From Fidelibacterota bacterium (GTDB lineage Bacteria > Fidelibacterota > Marinisomatia > SCGC-AAA003-L08 > TS1B11), in the NCBI GenBank assembly GCA_020354025.1, contig CP070638.1, positions 1,885,557 through 1,921,302 of the forward strand: DNA of 35,746 nucleotides. Reading direction: 5' to 3'. Below, in pieces: positions 19,367-28,150 of the stretch. Every line of letters starts with the position of its first letter. Positions within the stretch are counted from its first letter, which is position 1. A program made the translations under genes and the position numbers. The notes under the pieces are model-generated. The model was not told the origin of the DNA. It was given only the letters and a program-made list of their open reading frames with translations, and searched no databases.

Positions 19367-20664
19367 GCGATTACCAGCCAATCCTGACCATGCATGCCGG
19401 CCAGCCGGGTTCGGCCACGAGGGACTATTATCTGGCAAACGGAGGCTACCGGGCAGCCCGCAGGGCGGTCCTGGATATGAACAGTGACGATATTATCCAG
19501 ATGGTGAAGTACTCGAACCTTCAGGGTCGCGGAGGTGCGGGTTTTCCGGCGGGTGTGAAATGGAGTTTCGTTCCCAGAGATGACAAGCGCGCTAAATACC
19601 TGATCTGCAACGCTGATGAGGGTGAGCCGGGAACTTTTAAGGATCGGATGCTGATCAACCACAATCCACACCAGTTGATCGAGGGGATGATTATTGCCAG
19701 CAGGGCTATCGACTGTCACCTGGCCTTCATCTATATCCGAGGGGAGTTTGCCAAGGAGGCCCGGTTGCTGGAAGCGGCCGTGGAGGAGTGCCGGGCTAGC
19801 AATATCCTGGGCAAGAAAATTTTCGGTGGAAAGTATGACCTTGATATCCTGGTCTATCGGGGTGGTGGAGCCTATATCTGCGGAGAGGAAATGGCCCTCA
19901 TCGAGTCTCTGGAAGGTAAGCGCGGCTGGCCCCGGATCAAGCCGCCCTTCCCGGCCATCGAAGGCTATCTGCGCTGCCCTACTATTGTGAACAATGTGGA
20001 GACGCTGTCCAACCTGCCCCATATTGTCAACAACGGTGCCGAGTGGTTCCGCGGCATCGGCGCCAGCCCCGACAGTCCGGGGCCGAAGCTCTACTGTCTC
20101 AGTGGTCACGTAAGAAAGCCCGGTGTTTACGAAGCACCCATGGGCACCAAACTAACTACCCTCATTTTTACACATGCCGGCGGGACTACTGAGGGCAAGA
20201 AGCTGAAAGCGGCTATTCCCGGTGGCAGCTCTGCTCCGGTCCTCACCGCCGACGAGATTGAAGATTTGAAAATGGATTTTCCATCGCTGACGGCAGCCGG
20301 CAGTATGCTAGGGTCGGGAGGAATCATTGTAATGGATGAAACCACCGACATGGTACAGGCTTGTTACAACCTCGCCCGCTTTTATGCTCATGAATCATGC
20401 GGCCAGTGCACTCCTTGCCGGGAGGGGACCACCTGGCTGACGAAGGTCCTCCGCCGCTTCACTCAGGGTCGGGGGAGAATGGAGGATATAGATCTGATTG
20501 GGGATATTACCGACAACATTGGCGGCCTCTGCGATTTTTCTAAAGGGAGTTTCGGTAAGACCATCTGTCCCTTCGGGGAAGCGGTGTCCTGGCCGATCAG
20601 AGCCTTTATGGACAAGTTCAGGGATGAATTTGAAGCCTACCTGCCAAAGGAGGAGGCAGCCTAG
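19363..20664 (+). CDS. nuoF: NADH-quinone oxidoreductase subunit F (NADH/FMN-binding)
   Basis: Oxidises NADH with FMN and passes electrons to cluster N3. The Gly-rich nucleotide motif GRGGAGFPAG is at 55-64, the FMN region NADEGEPGTFKDR begins at 83, and GGGAYICGEE lies at 167-176. N3 ligands are C346, C349, C352 (ESCGQCTPCREG) and C402 (TICPFGE). At 433 residues it is a normal stand-alone NuoF, not fused to a NuoE-like domain. GTG start overlaps nuoE by four bases. Confidence 0.98.
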   Translation: MSDYQPILTMHAGQPGSATRDYYLANGGYRAARRAVLDMNSDDIIQMVKYSNLQGRGGAGFPAGVKWSFVPRDDKRAKYLICNADEGEPGTFKDRMLINHNPHQLIEGMIIASRAIDCHLAFIYIRGEFAKEARLLEAAVEECRASNILGKKIFGGKYDLDILVYRGGGAYICGEEMALIESLEGKRGWPRIKPPFPAIEGYLRCPTIVNNVETLSNLPHIVNNGAEWFRGIGASPDSPGPKLYCLSGHVRKPGVYEAPMGTKLTTLIFTHAGGTTEGKKLKAAIPGGSSAPVLTADEIEDLKMDFPSLTAAGSMLGSGGIIVMDETTDMVQACYNLARFYAHESCGQCTPCREGTTWLTKVLRRFTQGRGRMEDIDLIGDITDNIGGLCDFSKGSFGKTICPFGEAVSWPIRAFMDKFRDEFEAYLPKEEAA

Positions 20665-22262
20665 TGCCCCTGCTCAAGCTAGATGATCACGAGCTGGAAG
20701 TTCCCAAGGGTACCAAGATTCTCGATGCGGCCCTGAAAGTCGGCATTGAGATCCCCCATTACTGCTACCATCCGGCTCTATCCATAGCGGGCAGCTGCCG
20801 CATGTGCCTGGTAGAGGTGGAGGGTATGCCCAAGCTCCAGACCGCCTGTTCCACGCCGGTCAGGGAGCTGCCGCCCGAGAAAAAAATTGACGGCAGGTAT
20901 GATATGGTGGTCCATACGACGACCGGGAAAGTGACTGCCGCTCGTAAGCTGGTGCTGGAGTTTCTGCTTCTAAACCATCCTCTTGACTGCCCGGTGTGCG
21001 ATCAGGCCGGGGAGTGCCTGCTGCAGGATTATTCGTTCAAGTACGGGGAGGCTCACAGCCGGTTCGTCGAGGACAAACGGGTCCAGCCCGGGGAGGAATT
21101 GGGATCGGGAGTGGTTATCAATCTCAACCGCTGTATCCTGTGTACCAGGTGCGTTCGTTTCAACCGAGAGATTACGGGAACCGGTGAATTATTCGTTGAG
21201 AATCGCGGGTATCACAATAAAATCGCTGTATTTGATGGGAAGCCCCTGGATAATCCATTGGCGGGCAACGTAGCGGACATTTGTCCAGTGGGAGCGCTAC
21301 TACTGAAAGACTATATCCATTCCACGCGAGTCTGGCACCTATCCCATACGCCTTCAGTCTGCACGGAGTGCAGCGCCGGCTGCAGCATAACCGTGGATGC
21401 GGCCAACGACCGGATATATCGGATCGTTAGCCGCGAAAACGAACAGGCCAACGGTCACTTCATCTGCGATACCGGCCGCTATGCCTTCCATACCTATGCG
21501 GAAGGTGTCCTCACCGAACCTCTCATGCGAGCCAAGCGGGGTTGGAAGGCACTCAGCTGGGACCTGGCGTACCGGACCGTAGCGGATCAGATAGACAGGC
21601 ACGGAGGTAAAGGGGCGGTGCGCGCCCTGGCTTCACCCACTTTCCCCAACGAGAGCAGCTTCCTCCTGGGCCAGTTGATGCAGCGCCTCTCGGACAAGAG
21701 AAACGTAGCTCTCATCCCGGTGAAACGGGAAGCCGACCAGACCTTCCCAGCCGGCTTCAAGATCAGTGGCGACAAGGGCGGCAACCGCCGGGGAGCTGAG
21801 GACATGATCGGTAAGCTGGCAGCGGGCTTCAAGTCCTTTTTTAAGGACGAGGAGGGTGTCCTTCTGGTCATGGATGCCGACGGGCGGGCCGAGGTTACGG
21901 CTGATTTGAAAGGGCTTTTCGAGAGTTCCTCATTCAAAGTGGTGCTAGCCAGCAACGAGTCAAATATCACGGCTATGGCGGACCTAGTACTGCCGGTAGC
22001 AGGTCCCTTTGAGCGGGAAGGTACTGTAACCAATGACCAAGGTCTGGTGCAGTGGCTGCAGCTAGCTCTGGAGCGTAAAGGACAGGCTCGTCCTGCCTGG
22101 CTGGTGCTGGCCGAACTGGATCGACTGCTGACTGGCGAAGCGAGTCTATATACCTGTGCCGGTGATGTCACCTGGAAAATCAACCGGGCTATCTCCGCCT
22201 ACAGTCAGGCCACTAGATTCAAGCTAGGCCTTAAGGGGCAGCTTCTAACGGGTACTGGATAA
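20664..22262 (+). CDS. nuoG: NADH-quinone oxidoreductase subunit G (short form)
   Basis: Iron-sulphur wire of the N-module. [2Fe-2S] N1b: C34, C45, C48, C62. N5: H105, C109, C112, C118. N4: C157, C160, C163, C207. N7 is complete: C233, C236, C240, C268. The molybdopterin-oxidoreductase-like part after residue 270 is compact. It still ends with the family block ADLVLPVAGPFEREGTVTN, but the total of 532 residues is well below the roughly 690-900 often seen. The shortening therefore looks internal rather than a truncated end. GTG start overlaps the nuoF stop by one base. Confidence 0.96.
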   Translation: MPLLKLDDHELEVPKGTKILDAALKVGIEIPHYCYHPALSIAGSCRMCLVEVEGMPKLQTACSTPVRELPPEKKIDGRYDMVVHTTTGKVTAARKLVLEFLLLNHPLDCPVCDQAGECLLQDYSFKYGEAHSRFVEDKRVQPGEELGSGVVINLNRCILCTRCVRFNREITGTGELFVENRGYHNKIAVFDGKPLDNPLAGNVADICPVGALLLKDYIHSTRVWHLSHTPSVCTECSAGCSITVDAANDRIYRIVSRENEQANGHFICDTGRYAFHTYAEGVLTEPLMRAKRGWKALSWDLAYRTVADQIDRHGGKGAVRALASPTFPNESSFLLGQLMQRLSDKRNVALIPVKREADQTFPAGFKISGDKGGNRRGAEDMIGKLAAGFKSFFKDEEGVLLVMDADGRAEVTADLKGLFESSSFKVVLASNESNITAMADLVLPVAGPFEREGTVTNDQGLVQWLQLALERKGQARPAWLVLAELDRLLTGEASLYTCAGDVTWKINRAISAYSQATRFKLGLKGQLLTGTG

Positions 22263-23284
22263 TGGATACCTTTGACCTACTGGCAACCATAATCAAAGTA
22301 GTGATAGTATTCGTTACCATCCTGGTGACTATTATTATCTTGGGCCTTGCTGAGCGACGCGTTTCCGGCTTCATGCAGTATCGCCTGGGACCCAATCGGG
22401 TAGGTCCCTGGGGACTGCTACAGACGGTAGCCGATGGCATCAAGTTTCTGTTCAAGGAGGACATCATCCCGGATAATGTGAACAGGCCGATCTACCTCCT
22501 AGCGCCGGTGATTACCATGATTCCCGCCTTTATGACCTTCGCGGTGATTCCATTCGGGGTGCCCTTGGAGATAGCCGGGCATACAGTGAAGCTGCAGGTG
22601 GCGGATATAAACATCGGTTTACTATATATTCTGGCTCTCACGTCGGTGGGAGTGTACGGACTGGTCCTGGCCGGTTGGAGCGCGGGGAGTAAATACCCAC
22701 TGTTAGGCGGCTTGCGTTCTTCGGCCCAGCTGATCAGCTACGAGCTGGCCATGGGCCTAGCCATTGTTGGCGTCATAATGGTCAGTGGCGGCCTTACCTT
22801 CAACGAGATTATCACCCACCAACAGGCTACCAGCTGGAACTTCTGGAAACAGCCCCTGGCGGCGCTGGTGTTCCTGGTGGCCATGTTTGCCGAGACCAAC
22901 CGTCTCCCCTTCGACCTCACCGAGGCCGAACAGGAGCTGGTGGGGGGATACCATACCGAGTATTCCAGTTTCAAGTTCCTCATGTTCTACATGTCTGAGT
23001 ACGCCAATGTGATCACCGCTTCCGGCTTTATGGTGTGCCTCTTTTTTGGCGGCTGGGATATGCCCTTCATCGACGAGAAAGCCCTAGGCCACTGGGGAGT
23101 GGTCCTCTCGGTCCTGGCCTTCGTTTCCAAGGTGGGATTTTTCCTATTCCTGTACATCTGGGTGCGATGGACTTTCCCTCGATTCCGGTATGACCAGCTG
23201 ATGCGCCTGGGGTGGAAAGTCCTACTGCCGCTGGGGCTAGTGAACATATTCGCCGTGGGTTTATGGATGGCGTTAAGGGCTTGA
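22262..23284 (+). CDS. nuoH: NADH-quinone oxidoreductase subunit H (14-subunit complex)
   Basis: Quinone-chamber membrane subunit (340 aa). Blocks: GLAERRVSGFMQYRLGPNRVG, KEDIIPDNVNRPIY, FAETNRLPFDLTEAEQELVG and YHTEYSSFKFLMFYMSEYAN. It lacks the insertion after RLGP seen in NuoH1. TAATG overlap with nuoG. Confidence 0.97.
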   Translation: MDTFDLLATIIKVVIVFVTILVTIIILGLAERRVSGFMQYRLGPNRVGPWGLLQTVADGIKFLFKEDIIPDNVNRPIYLLAPVITMIPAFMTFAVIPFGVPLEIAGHTVKLQVADINIGLLYILALTSVGVYGLVLAGWSAGSKYPLLGGLRSSAQLISYELAMGLAIVGVIMVSGGLTFNEIITHQQATSWNFWKQPLAALVFLVAMFAETNRLPFDLTEAEQELVGGYHTEYSSFKFLMFYMSEYANVITASGFMVCLFFGGWDMPFIDEKALGHWGVVLSVLAFVSKVGFFLFLYIWVRWTFPRFRYDQLMRLGWKVLLPLGLVNIFAVGLWMALRA

Positions 23285-23311
23285 TGGCATGGGAAATGAT
23301 GAGGTAATGTA

Positions 23312-23842
23312 ATGGCCACCGTTCTACGGACCTATGAACCGAGATTCTGGGATCGTTTCTATATCCCGGCGCTTCTACAGGGGCTGTTTATCACTCTTGG
23401 TCGAATTTTCAAGCGAAAGGATACTATCCAGTATCCCGAGAGCAAGCACGTTCCCCCGGAGGGCTACCGTGGGCTGCACCGGCTGAACAGACATGAGGAT
23501 GGGCGGATCAAATGTGTGGCCTGCGAGATGTGTGCCACCGCCTGCCCGGCCCAATGCATAAGTATCGAATCCTCGCCGGCTCCCTGGGAGGAGGGAGAAG
23601 AACGGTATCCCGTCAAGTTTGAGATCGACTTGCTGAGGTGCATCTACTGCGGTTTCTGCGAGATCGCCTGCCCCAAGGATGCCATCGATCTCACAGAGAT
23701 CTATGACTTCAGCGATTATACCCGCGACAGCCTGGTGATCGATGAGGACGGGCTGCTGAAAGTGGGTGACATCACGCAAACCGGTAATGTATATCAGCGA
23801 CACAACCGGGGCGAGAAAGTGGAGTTGCCACTGGCAAGATGA
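23312..23842 (+). CDS. nuoI: NADH-quinone oxidoreductase subunit I (14-subunit complex)
   Basis: Two-[4Fe-4S] subunit of ordinary length (176 aa). Ligands C68/C71/C74/C78 and C110/C113/C116/C120. The inter-motif distance is 32 residues, against 50 in NuoI1, and there is no helical tail. GAGG seven bases before the ATG. ATGA overlap with nuoJ2. Confidence 0.97.
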   Translation: MATVLRTYEPRFWDRFYIPALLQGLFITLGRIFKRKDTIQYPESKHVPPEGYRGLHRLNRHEDGRIKCVACEMCATACPAQCISIESSPAPWEEGEERYPVKFEIDLLRCIYCGFCEIACPKDAIDLTEIYDFSDYTRDSLVIDEDGLLKVGDITQTGNVYQRHNRGEKVELPLAR

Positions 23843-24342
23843 CGACGATCCTGTTTTATTTATTCTCTGCTCTCTTGCTGGGTGCTGCTCTTTTTGTGGT
23901 GTTAAACCGCAATCCCATCTACAGCGTTGTAGGGCTGGTTTTCGCCTTCATGAACCTAGCGGCGATGTATTTTTTACTGGAGGCCTATTTTATTGGGGTG
24001 CTGCAGGTGTTGGTCTATGCCGGGGCCATCATGGTCCTGTTCCTGTTCGTGGTCATGCTGCTGAATGTTCAGCCGGACCGGCCCCACCCCGGTCTGATCC
24101 ATCCAGACCGCTGGTGGTTCGGCATAATGGCGCTGATTTTCGTCAGCCTGTTCCTGCTGCTGATCGGGCAGGGAGTCCGGGCACTACTGACCTCCCCGGC
24201 AGAAGATGCGGCCGGGATGGGCAGCGTAGCCGATGTGGGTGAGGCCTTGTTTACCAGCTTCCTCCTGCCTTTCGAGATTGCCTCCCTGCTGCTGACAGTA
24301 GCCCTGATAGGCACGGTATTCCTGGCAAAGAAGAAAGTCTAA
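23839..24342 (+). CDS. nuoJ: NADH-quinone oxidoreductase subunit J (14-subunit complex)
   Basis: Membrane subunit (167 aa) with the conserved helix LEAYFIGVLQVLVYAGAIMV. ATG overlaps the nuoI2 stop by four bases; nuoK2 follows directly. Confidence 0.95.
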   Translation: MTTILFYLFSALLLGAALFVVLNRNPIYSVVGLVFAFMNLAAMYFLLEAYFIGVLQVLVYAGAIMVLFLFVVMLLNVQPDRPHPGLIHPDRWWFGIMALIFVSLFLLLIGQGVRALLTSPAEDAAGMGSVADVGEALFTSFLLPFEIASLLLTVALIGTVFLAKKKV

Positions 24343-24345
24343 GTG

Positions 24346-24651
24346 ATGGTTGTTCCCTTATACCATATCCTTGCCTTTGCCGGGCTCCTGTTCACCATCG
24401 GTGTAGTCGGCGTCCTCTTCCGGCGCAACGCTATCATAGTCTTTATGAGCGTGGAGATAATGCTCAATGCAGTGAACCTGGCCTTTGTCGCCTTTTCCCG
24501 CTACCACGGCAACGTTAACGGCCAGGTATTCGTTTTCTTCATCATGACCCTGGCGGCGGCGGAAGTAGCGGTCGGCCTGGCCATTATCGTCTCTCTCTTC
24601 CGCAACCTGCGCACCTCTGACATATCCGAAATCCGATTGATGAAACACTGA
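24346..24651 (+). CDS. nuoK: NADH-quinone oxidoreductase subunit K (14-subunit complex)
   Basis: Three-helix subunit with the two proton-path glutamates at E37 ([13 protein letters not shown]) and E72 ([12 protein letters not shown]). I use the ATG at 24346; an in-frame GTG at 24343 adds one residue. Ends in a TGATG overlap with nuoL2. Confidence 0.96.
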   Translation: MVVPLYHILAFAGLLFTIGVVGVLFRRNAIIVFMSVEIMLNAVNLAFVAFSRYHGNVNGQVFVFFIMTLAAAEVAVGLAIIVSLFRNLRTSDISEIRLMKH

Positions 24652-26573
24652 TGGCCGAGACCCTATACCTTATCACCCTTTTCCCGCTGCTGGGATTCCT
24701 GATCAATGGCCTGGCGGGACGGTGGCTGTCAGAAAAGCAGAGTGGCTATATTGCCTCCCTCGCTGTTCTGGGCTCCTTTCTGGTCAGCGCCCAGCTTCTG
24801 CTTGCTTTTCTGGCGCTTCCTGCTGAAGAACGGCTCTTAACTCAGACCCTTTTCTCCTGGATTCCCGTCGGTGATCTAAACATCCAGGTGGGCTACCGAT
24901 TCGATCCTTTGTCGGCAGTCATGGCCTTGGTGGTCAGCGGTGTAGGGCTGCTAATCCATATTTATTCTATAGGCTATATGCAAGGCGACCCGGGCGTCAG
25001 GCGCTACTTCTCGTTCCTGAACCTATTCACTTTCATGATGCTGAACCTGGTCCTGGCCGATAACCTGGTCCTCATGTTCCTTGGTTGGGAAGGGGTCGGC
25101 CTGTGCTCCTATCTGCTGATCGGTTTCTGGTTCGAGGATGAGGCCAAGGCCCGGGCGGGGATGAAGGCCTTTATTGTGAACCGCATCGGGGACGCGGGCT
25201 TTATCGTCGCCCTCATTCTGCTGTACCACCAGTTCGGTACACTGAGCATCAGCGAGATCGCCCAGGCGGCTCCGGGTGCTCAGATCGGGCGGGGCTTCTT
25301 TACCGCCACTACTTTGCTAATGTTCCTGGGGGCAGTAGGGAAATCAGCCCAGATACCGCTTTATGTCTGGCTGCCGGATGCCATGGCCGGTCCCACGCCT
25401 GTGTCGGCCCTGATCCACGCCGCAACCATGGTCACCGCCGGCGTATATTTGATTGCCCGCAACAGTGTACTCTTCAGCCTAGCACCGGCCACTATGTCCA
25501 TAGTGGCAGTCATCGGCATAATCACGGCCTTTTTCGCCGCCACTATTGCCATCACCCAGAACGATATCAAGAAGGTTCTGGCCTACTCGACCATCAGCCA
25601 GTTGGGTTACATGTTCACCGCGGTGGGAGTAGGTGCCTTTTCCGCCGGGATCTTTCACCTGATGACCCATGCCTTTTTCAAGGGTCTCCTCTTCCTGGGA
25701 GCAGGCAGTGTAATCCACGGTCTCAAGGGTGAGCAGGACCTGAGAAGTATGGGTGGCCTGAAGGAGCAGCTACCCACAACCCACTGGACCATGCTGGTGG
25801 GGGTGATGGCAATAGCCGGCATTCCGGGGCTGTCGGGCTTTTTCAGCAAGGATGAGATTCTCTGGGCGGCTTTCAGCCGGCACGAGGGTTTCAGCTGGCT
25901 CTGGCTGGCTGGGATTGTCACTGCCGGCATCACAGCTTTCTACATGTTCCGGTTGTTCTTCCGTACATTCTACGGGAAGGCTGCGTGGCAGGAGGCGGGC
26001 TACCAGCCCCACGAGTCTCCATCCGTAATGACCATCCCCCTGGTCCTCCTGGCATTCCTCTCCATATTAGGGGGCTACGTAGGTATCCCCGCGGCGCTGG
26101 GAGGAGTCAACCAATTCCACCATTTCCTTGAGCCGGTGCTAGCCGTTTATCCCGGAGTTGGAGCAGCAGCGGTCCAGCATCCCTCGCAGGGGCTTGAATT
26201 ACTACTGATGGGAGTGAGCACGGTTGTGGTTCTGGGAGGGATTTATTATGCTTACCGGGTATATGTCCAGCAGCCAACCCTAGCGGATGACCTGGCGCAG
26301 CGTATGGGGCTCCTCCATCGCCTTTCCTTCAATAAGTACTTCGTCGATGAGGCCTACCACCTGCTGATAGTACGGCCTTTCCAGGCACTGGCAGAGGGCT
26401 TGTGGAAATGGTTTGACATTCAGGTGGTGGACGGCGCCGTCAATGGCAGTGGTCACGCTATTGCCAGGATCAGCGGTGCCATCCGCCGGATTCAAAGCGG
26501 CTTGATCCAGCACTACGCTTCCATCATCCTGCTGGGTGTTATCTTCATTCTGATTTATCTATATATCGACTAA
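24651..26573 (+). CDS. nuoL: NADH-quinone oxidoreductase subunit L (14-subunit complex)
   Basis: Distal pump subunit (640 aa). GWEGVGLCSYLLIGFWFE holds the channel glutamate, and GKSAQIPLYVWLPDAMAGP the lysine. The C-terminal part (HRLSFNKYFVDEAYHLLIVR and beyond) matches the lateral helix and final membrane segment. TAATG overlap with nuoM2. Confidence 0.97.
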   Translation: MAETLYLITLFPLLGFLINGLAGRWLSEKQSGYIASLAVLGSFLVSAQLLLAFLALPAEERLLTQTLFSWIPVGDLNIQVGYRFDPLSAVMALVVSGVGLLIHIYSIGYMQGDPGVRRYFSFLNLFTFMMLNLVLADNLVLMFLGWEGVGLCSYLLIGFWFEDEAKARAGMKAFIVNRIGDAGFIVALILLYHQFGTLSISEIAQAAPGAQIGRGFFTATTLLMFLGAVGKSAQIPLYVWLPDAMAGPTPVSALIHAATMVTAGVYLIARNSVLFSLAPATMSIVAVIGIITAFFAATIAITQNDIKKVLAYSTISQLGYMFTAVGVGAFSAGIFHLMTHAFFKGLLFLGAGSVIHGLKGEQDLRSMGGLKEQLPTTHWTMLVGVMAIAGIPGLSGFFSKDEILWAAFSRHEGFSWLWLAGIVTAGITAFYMFRLFFRTFYGKAAWQEAGYQPHESPSVMTIPLVLLAFLSILGGYVGIPAALGGVNQFHHFLEPVLAVYPGVGAAAVQHPSQGLELLLMGVSTVVVLGGIYYAYRVYVQQPTLADDLAQRMGLLHRLSFNKYFVDEAYHLLIVRPFQALAEGLWKWFDIQVVDGAVNGSGHAIARISGAIRRIQSGLIQHYASIILLGVIFILIYLYID

Positions 26574-28150
26574 TGGACTGGCTTGCGCAACATCTCCTGA
26601 CCCTGATCATCTTCCTCCCCACAGTCGGAGCTGGTGTTATCCTTCTATTACGGGAAGCCCAACGGGGTCTTATCCGGCGTGTTGCCTTAGGAACGTCGCT
26701 GGTCACTTTCGTCCTCTCATATTTCATATTCAAGGGATTCGAGGCCGGTGACGCTTTCCAGTATGTTGAGCAGGTACCATGGATTCCCAATTTCGGGATC
26801 AGCTATCAGGTTGGCATCGACGGCATCAGCCTGCTGCTGGTGATGCTTACCACCTTCATTACGCCGATAACCATCCTATCGGCCTTCAATGCGGTGCGCC
26901 AGCGGGTAAAAGGATTCATGGTAGCCTTACTGGTGATGGAGACGGCGATGCTAGGGGTGTTCGCCGCCTTGGATATTTTCCTTTTCTACATTTTCTGGGA
27001 AGCCATGCTGATCCCCATGTACTTTATTATCGGGGTCTGGGGTGGGGAGAACCGGCTGTACGCCTCGATCAAGTTTGTGCTGTTCACCATGCTGGGCAGC
27101 CTCCTCATGTTAGTGGCCATTTTTGCCCTTTACAGCCAGGGCAACGCCCAGTTAGAATACTATACCACCAGCTACTTGGAGCTGACCACTCTGAAACTAT
27201 CTCCTATGACCCAGACCTGGATGTTCCTGGCCTTCGCCCTGAGTTTTGCCATTAAGGTGCCCCTCTTCCCCTTCCACACCTGGCTGCCGGATGCCCATGT
27301 GGAAGCACCCACGCCCGGATCGGTCATTCTGGCCGCCATCCTACTGAAGATGGGGGGGTACGGCTTCCTGCGCTACTGCCTGCCGCTGTTCCCGGAGGCG
27401 GCCGTCCGGTTCACGCCGCTCATAGTTGTCCTTGCGGTAGTGGGGATTATTTACGGTGCCCTGATGGCTATGGTCCAGCCGGATATGAAGAAGCTGGTAG
27501 CCTATTCCAGCGTGAGCCACCTGGGATTCGTGGTGCTGGGCATTTTCGCCCTCAGCCTACAATCGGTATCCGGTGGTATCATCCAGATGGTGAACCACGG
27601 CCTCTCCACCGGTGCCTTGTTCCTACTGGTGGGTATGATCTACGAGCGGACCCACACCCGCCAGATTGCCGACTACGGCGGCCTGGCCGGCCTTATGCCC
27701 CGTTATGCAGCGGTATTCCTCATCGTGACCCTGGCCAGCATCGGCTTACCGGGATTGAACGGCTTCGTGGGTGAATTCCTGATTATCGTGGGGAGTTTCA
27801 ACACCCAACCCGTCGCCGCCATTGTGGCGGTAGTGGGCGTCATCCTGTCGGCGATATACCTGTTGTGGCTGGTGCATCGCGTTTTCTTCGGTCAACCTGC
27901 TGTGGCCTTGAGTGGAATCGGGGAGACCGGCAAGGGACCGAAGCTACCGGACCTCACCAGCCGCGAGTGGGCGGTGATGCTGCCGGTTCTGGGCATGGTT
28001 ATTATTCTAGGTGTATACCCGCAACCGTTTCTCAAGCGTATCGAACCATCTGTAACAACCTTAGTTAACACATACTGGCAGGCGACTGCCCCGGCAGGGA
28101 TCGATCAGGCTGACGTGGAAATAATTGATGAAAATAAGGGGAATAAGTGA
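26573..28150 (+). CDS. nuoM: NADH-quinone oxidoreductase subunit M (14-subunit complex)
   Basis: Antiporter-like pump subunit (525 aa). FYIFWEAMLIPMYFIIG carries the channel glutamate and FPFHTWLPDAHVEAPTPGS follows the central lysine region. Its TGA overlaps the GTG of the next gene, which is the antiporter gene rather than nuoN, so translation of the two is probably coupled. Confidence 0.97.
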   Translation: MDWLAQHLLTLIIFLPTVGAGVILLLREAQRGLIRRVALGTSLVTFVLSYFIFKGFEAGDAFQYVEQVPWIPNFGISYQVGIDGISLLLVMLTTFITPITILSAFNAVRQRVKGFMVALLVMETAMLGVFAALDIFLFYIFWEAMLIPMYFIIGVWGGENRLYASIKFVLFTMLGSLLMLVAIFALYSQGNAQLEYYTTSYLELTTLKLSPMTQTWMFLAFALSFAIKVPLFPFHTWLPDAHVEAPTPGSVILAAILLKMGGYGFLRYCLPLFPEAAVRFTPLIVVLAVVGIIYGALMAMVQPDMKKLVAYSSVSHLGFVVLGIFALSLQSVSGGIIQMVNHGLSTGALFLLVGMIYERTHTRQIADYGGLAGLMPRYAAVFLIVTLASIGLPGLNGFVGEFLIIVGSFNTQPVAAIVAVVGVILSAIYLLWLVHRVFFGQPAVALSGIGETGKGPKLPDLTSREWAVMLPVLGMVIILGVYPQPFLKRIEPSVTTLVNTYWQATAPAGIDQADVEIIDENKGNK

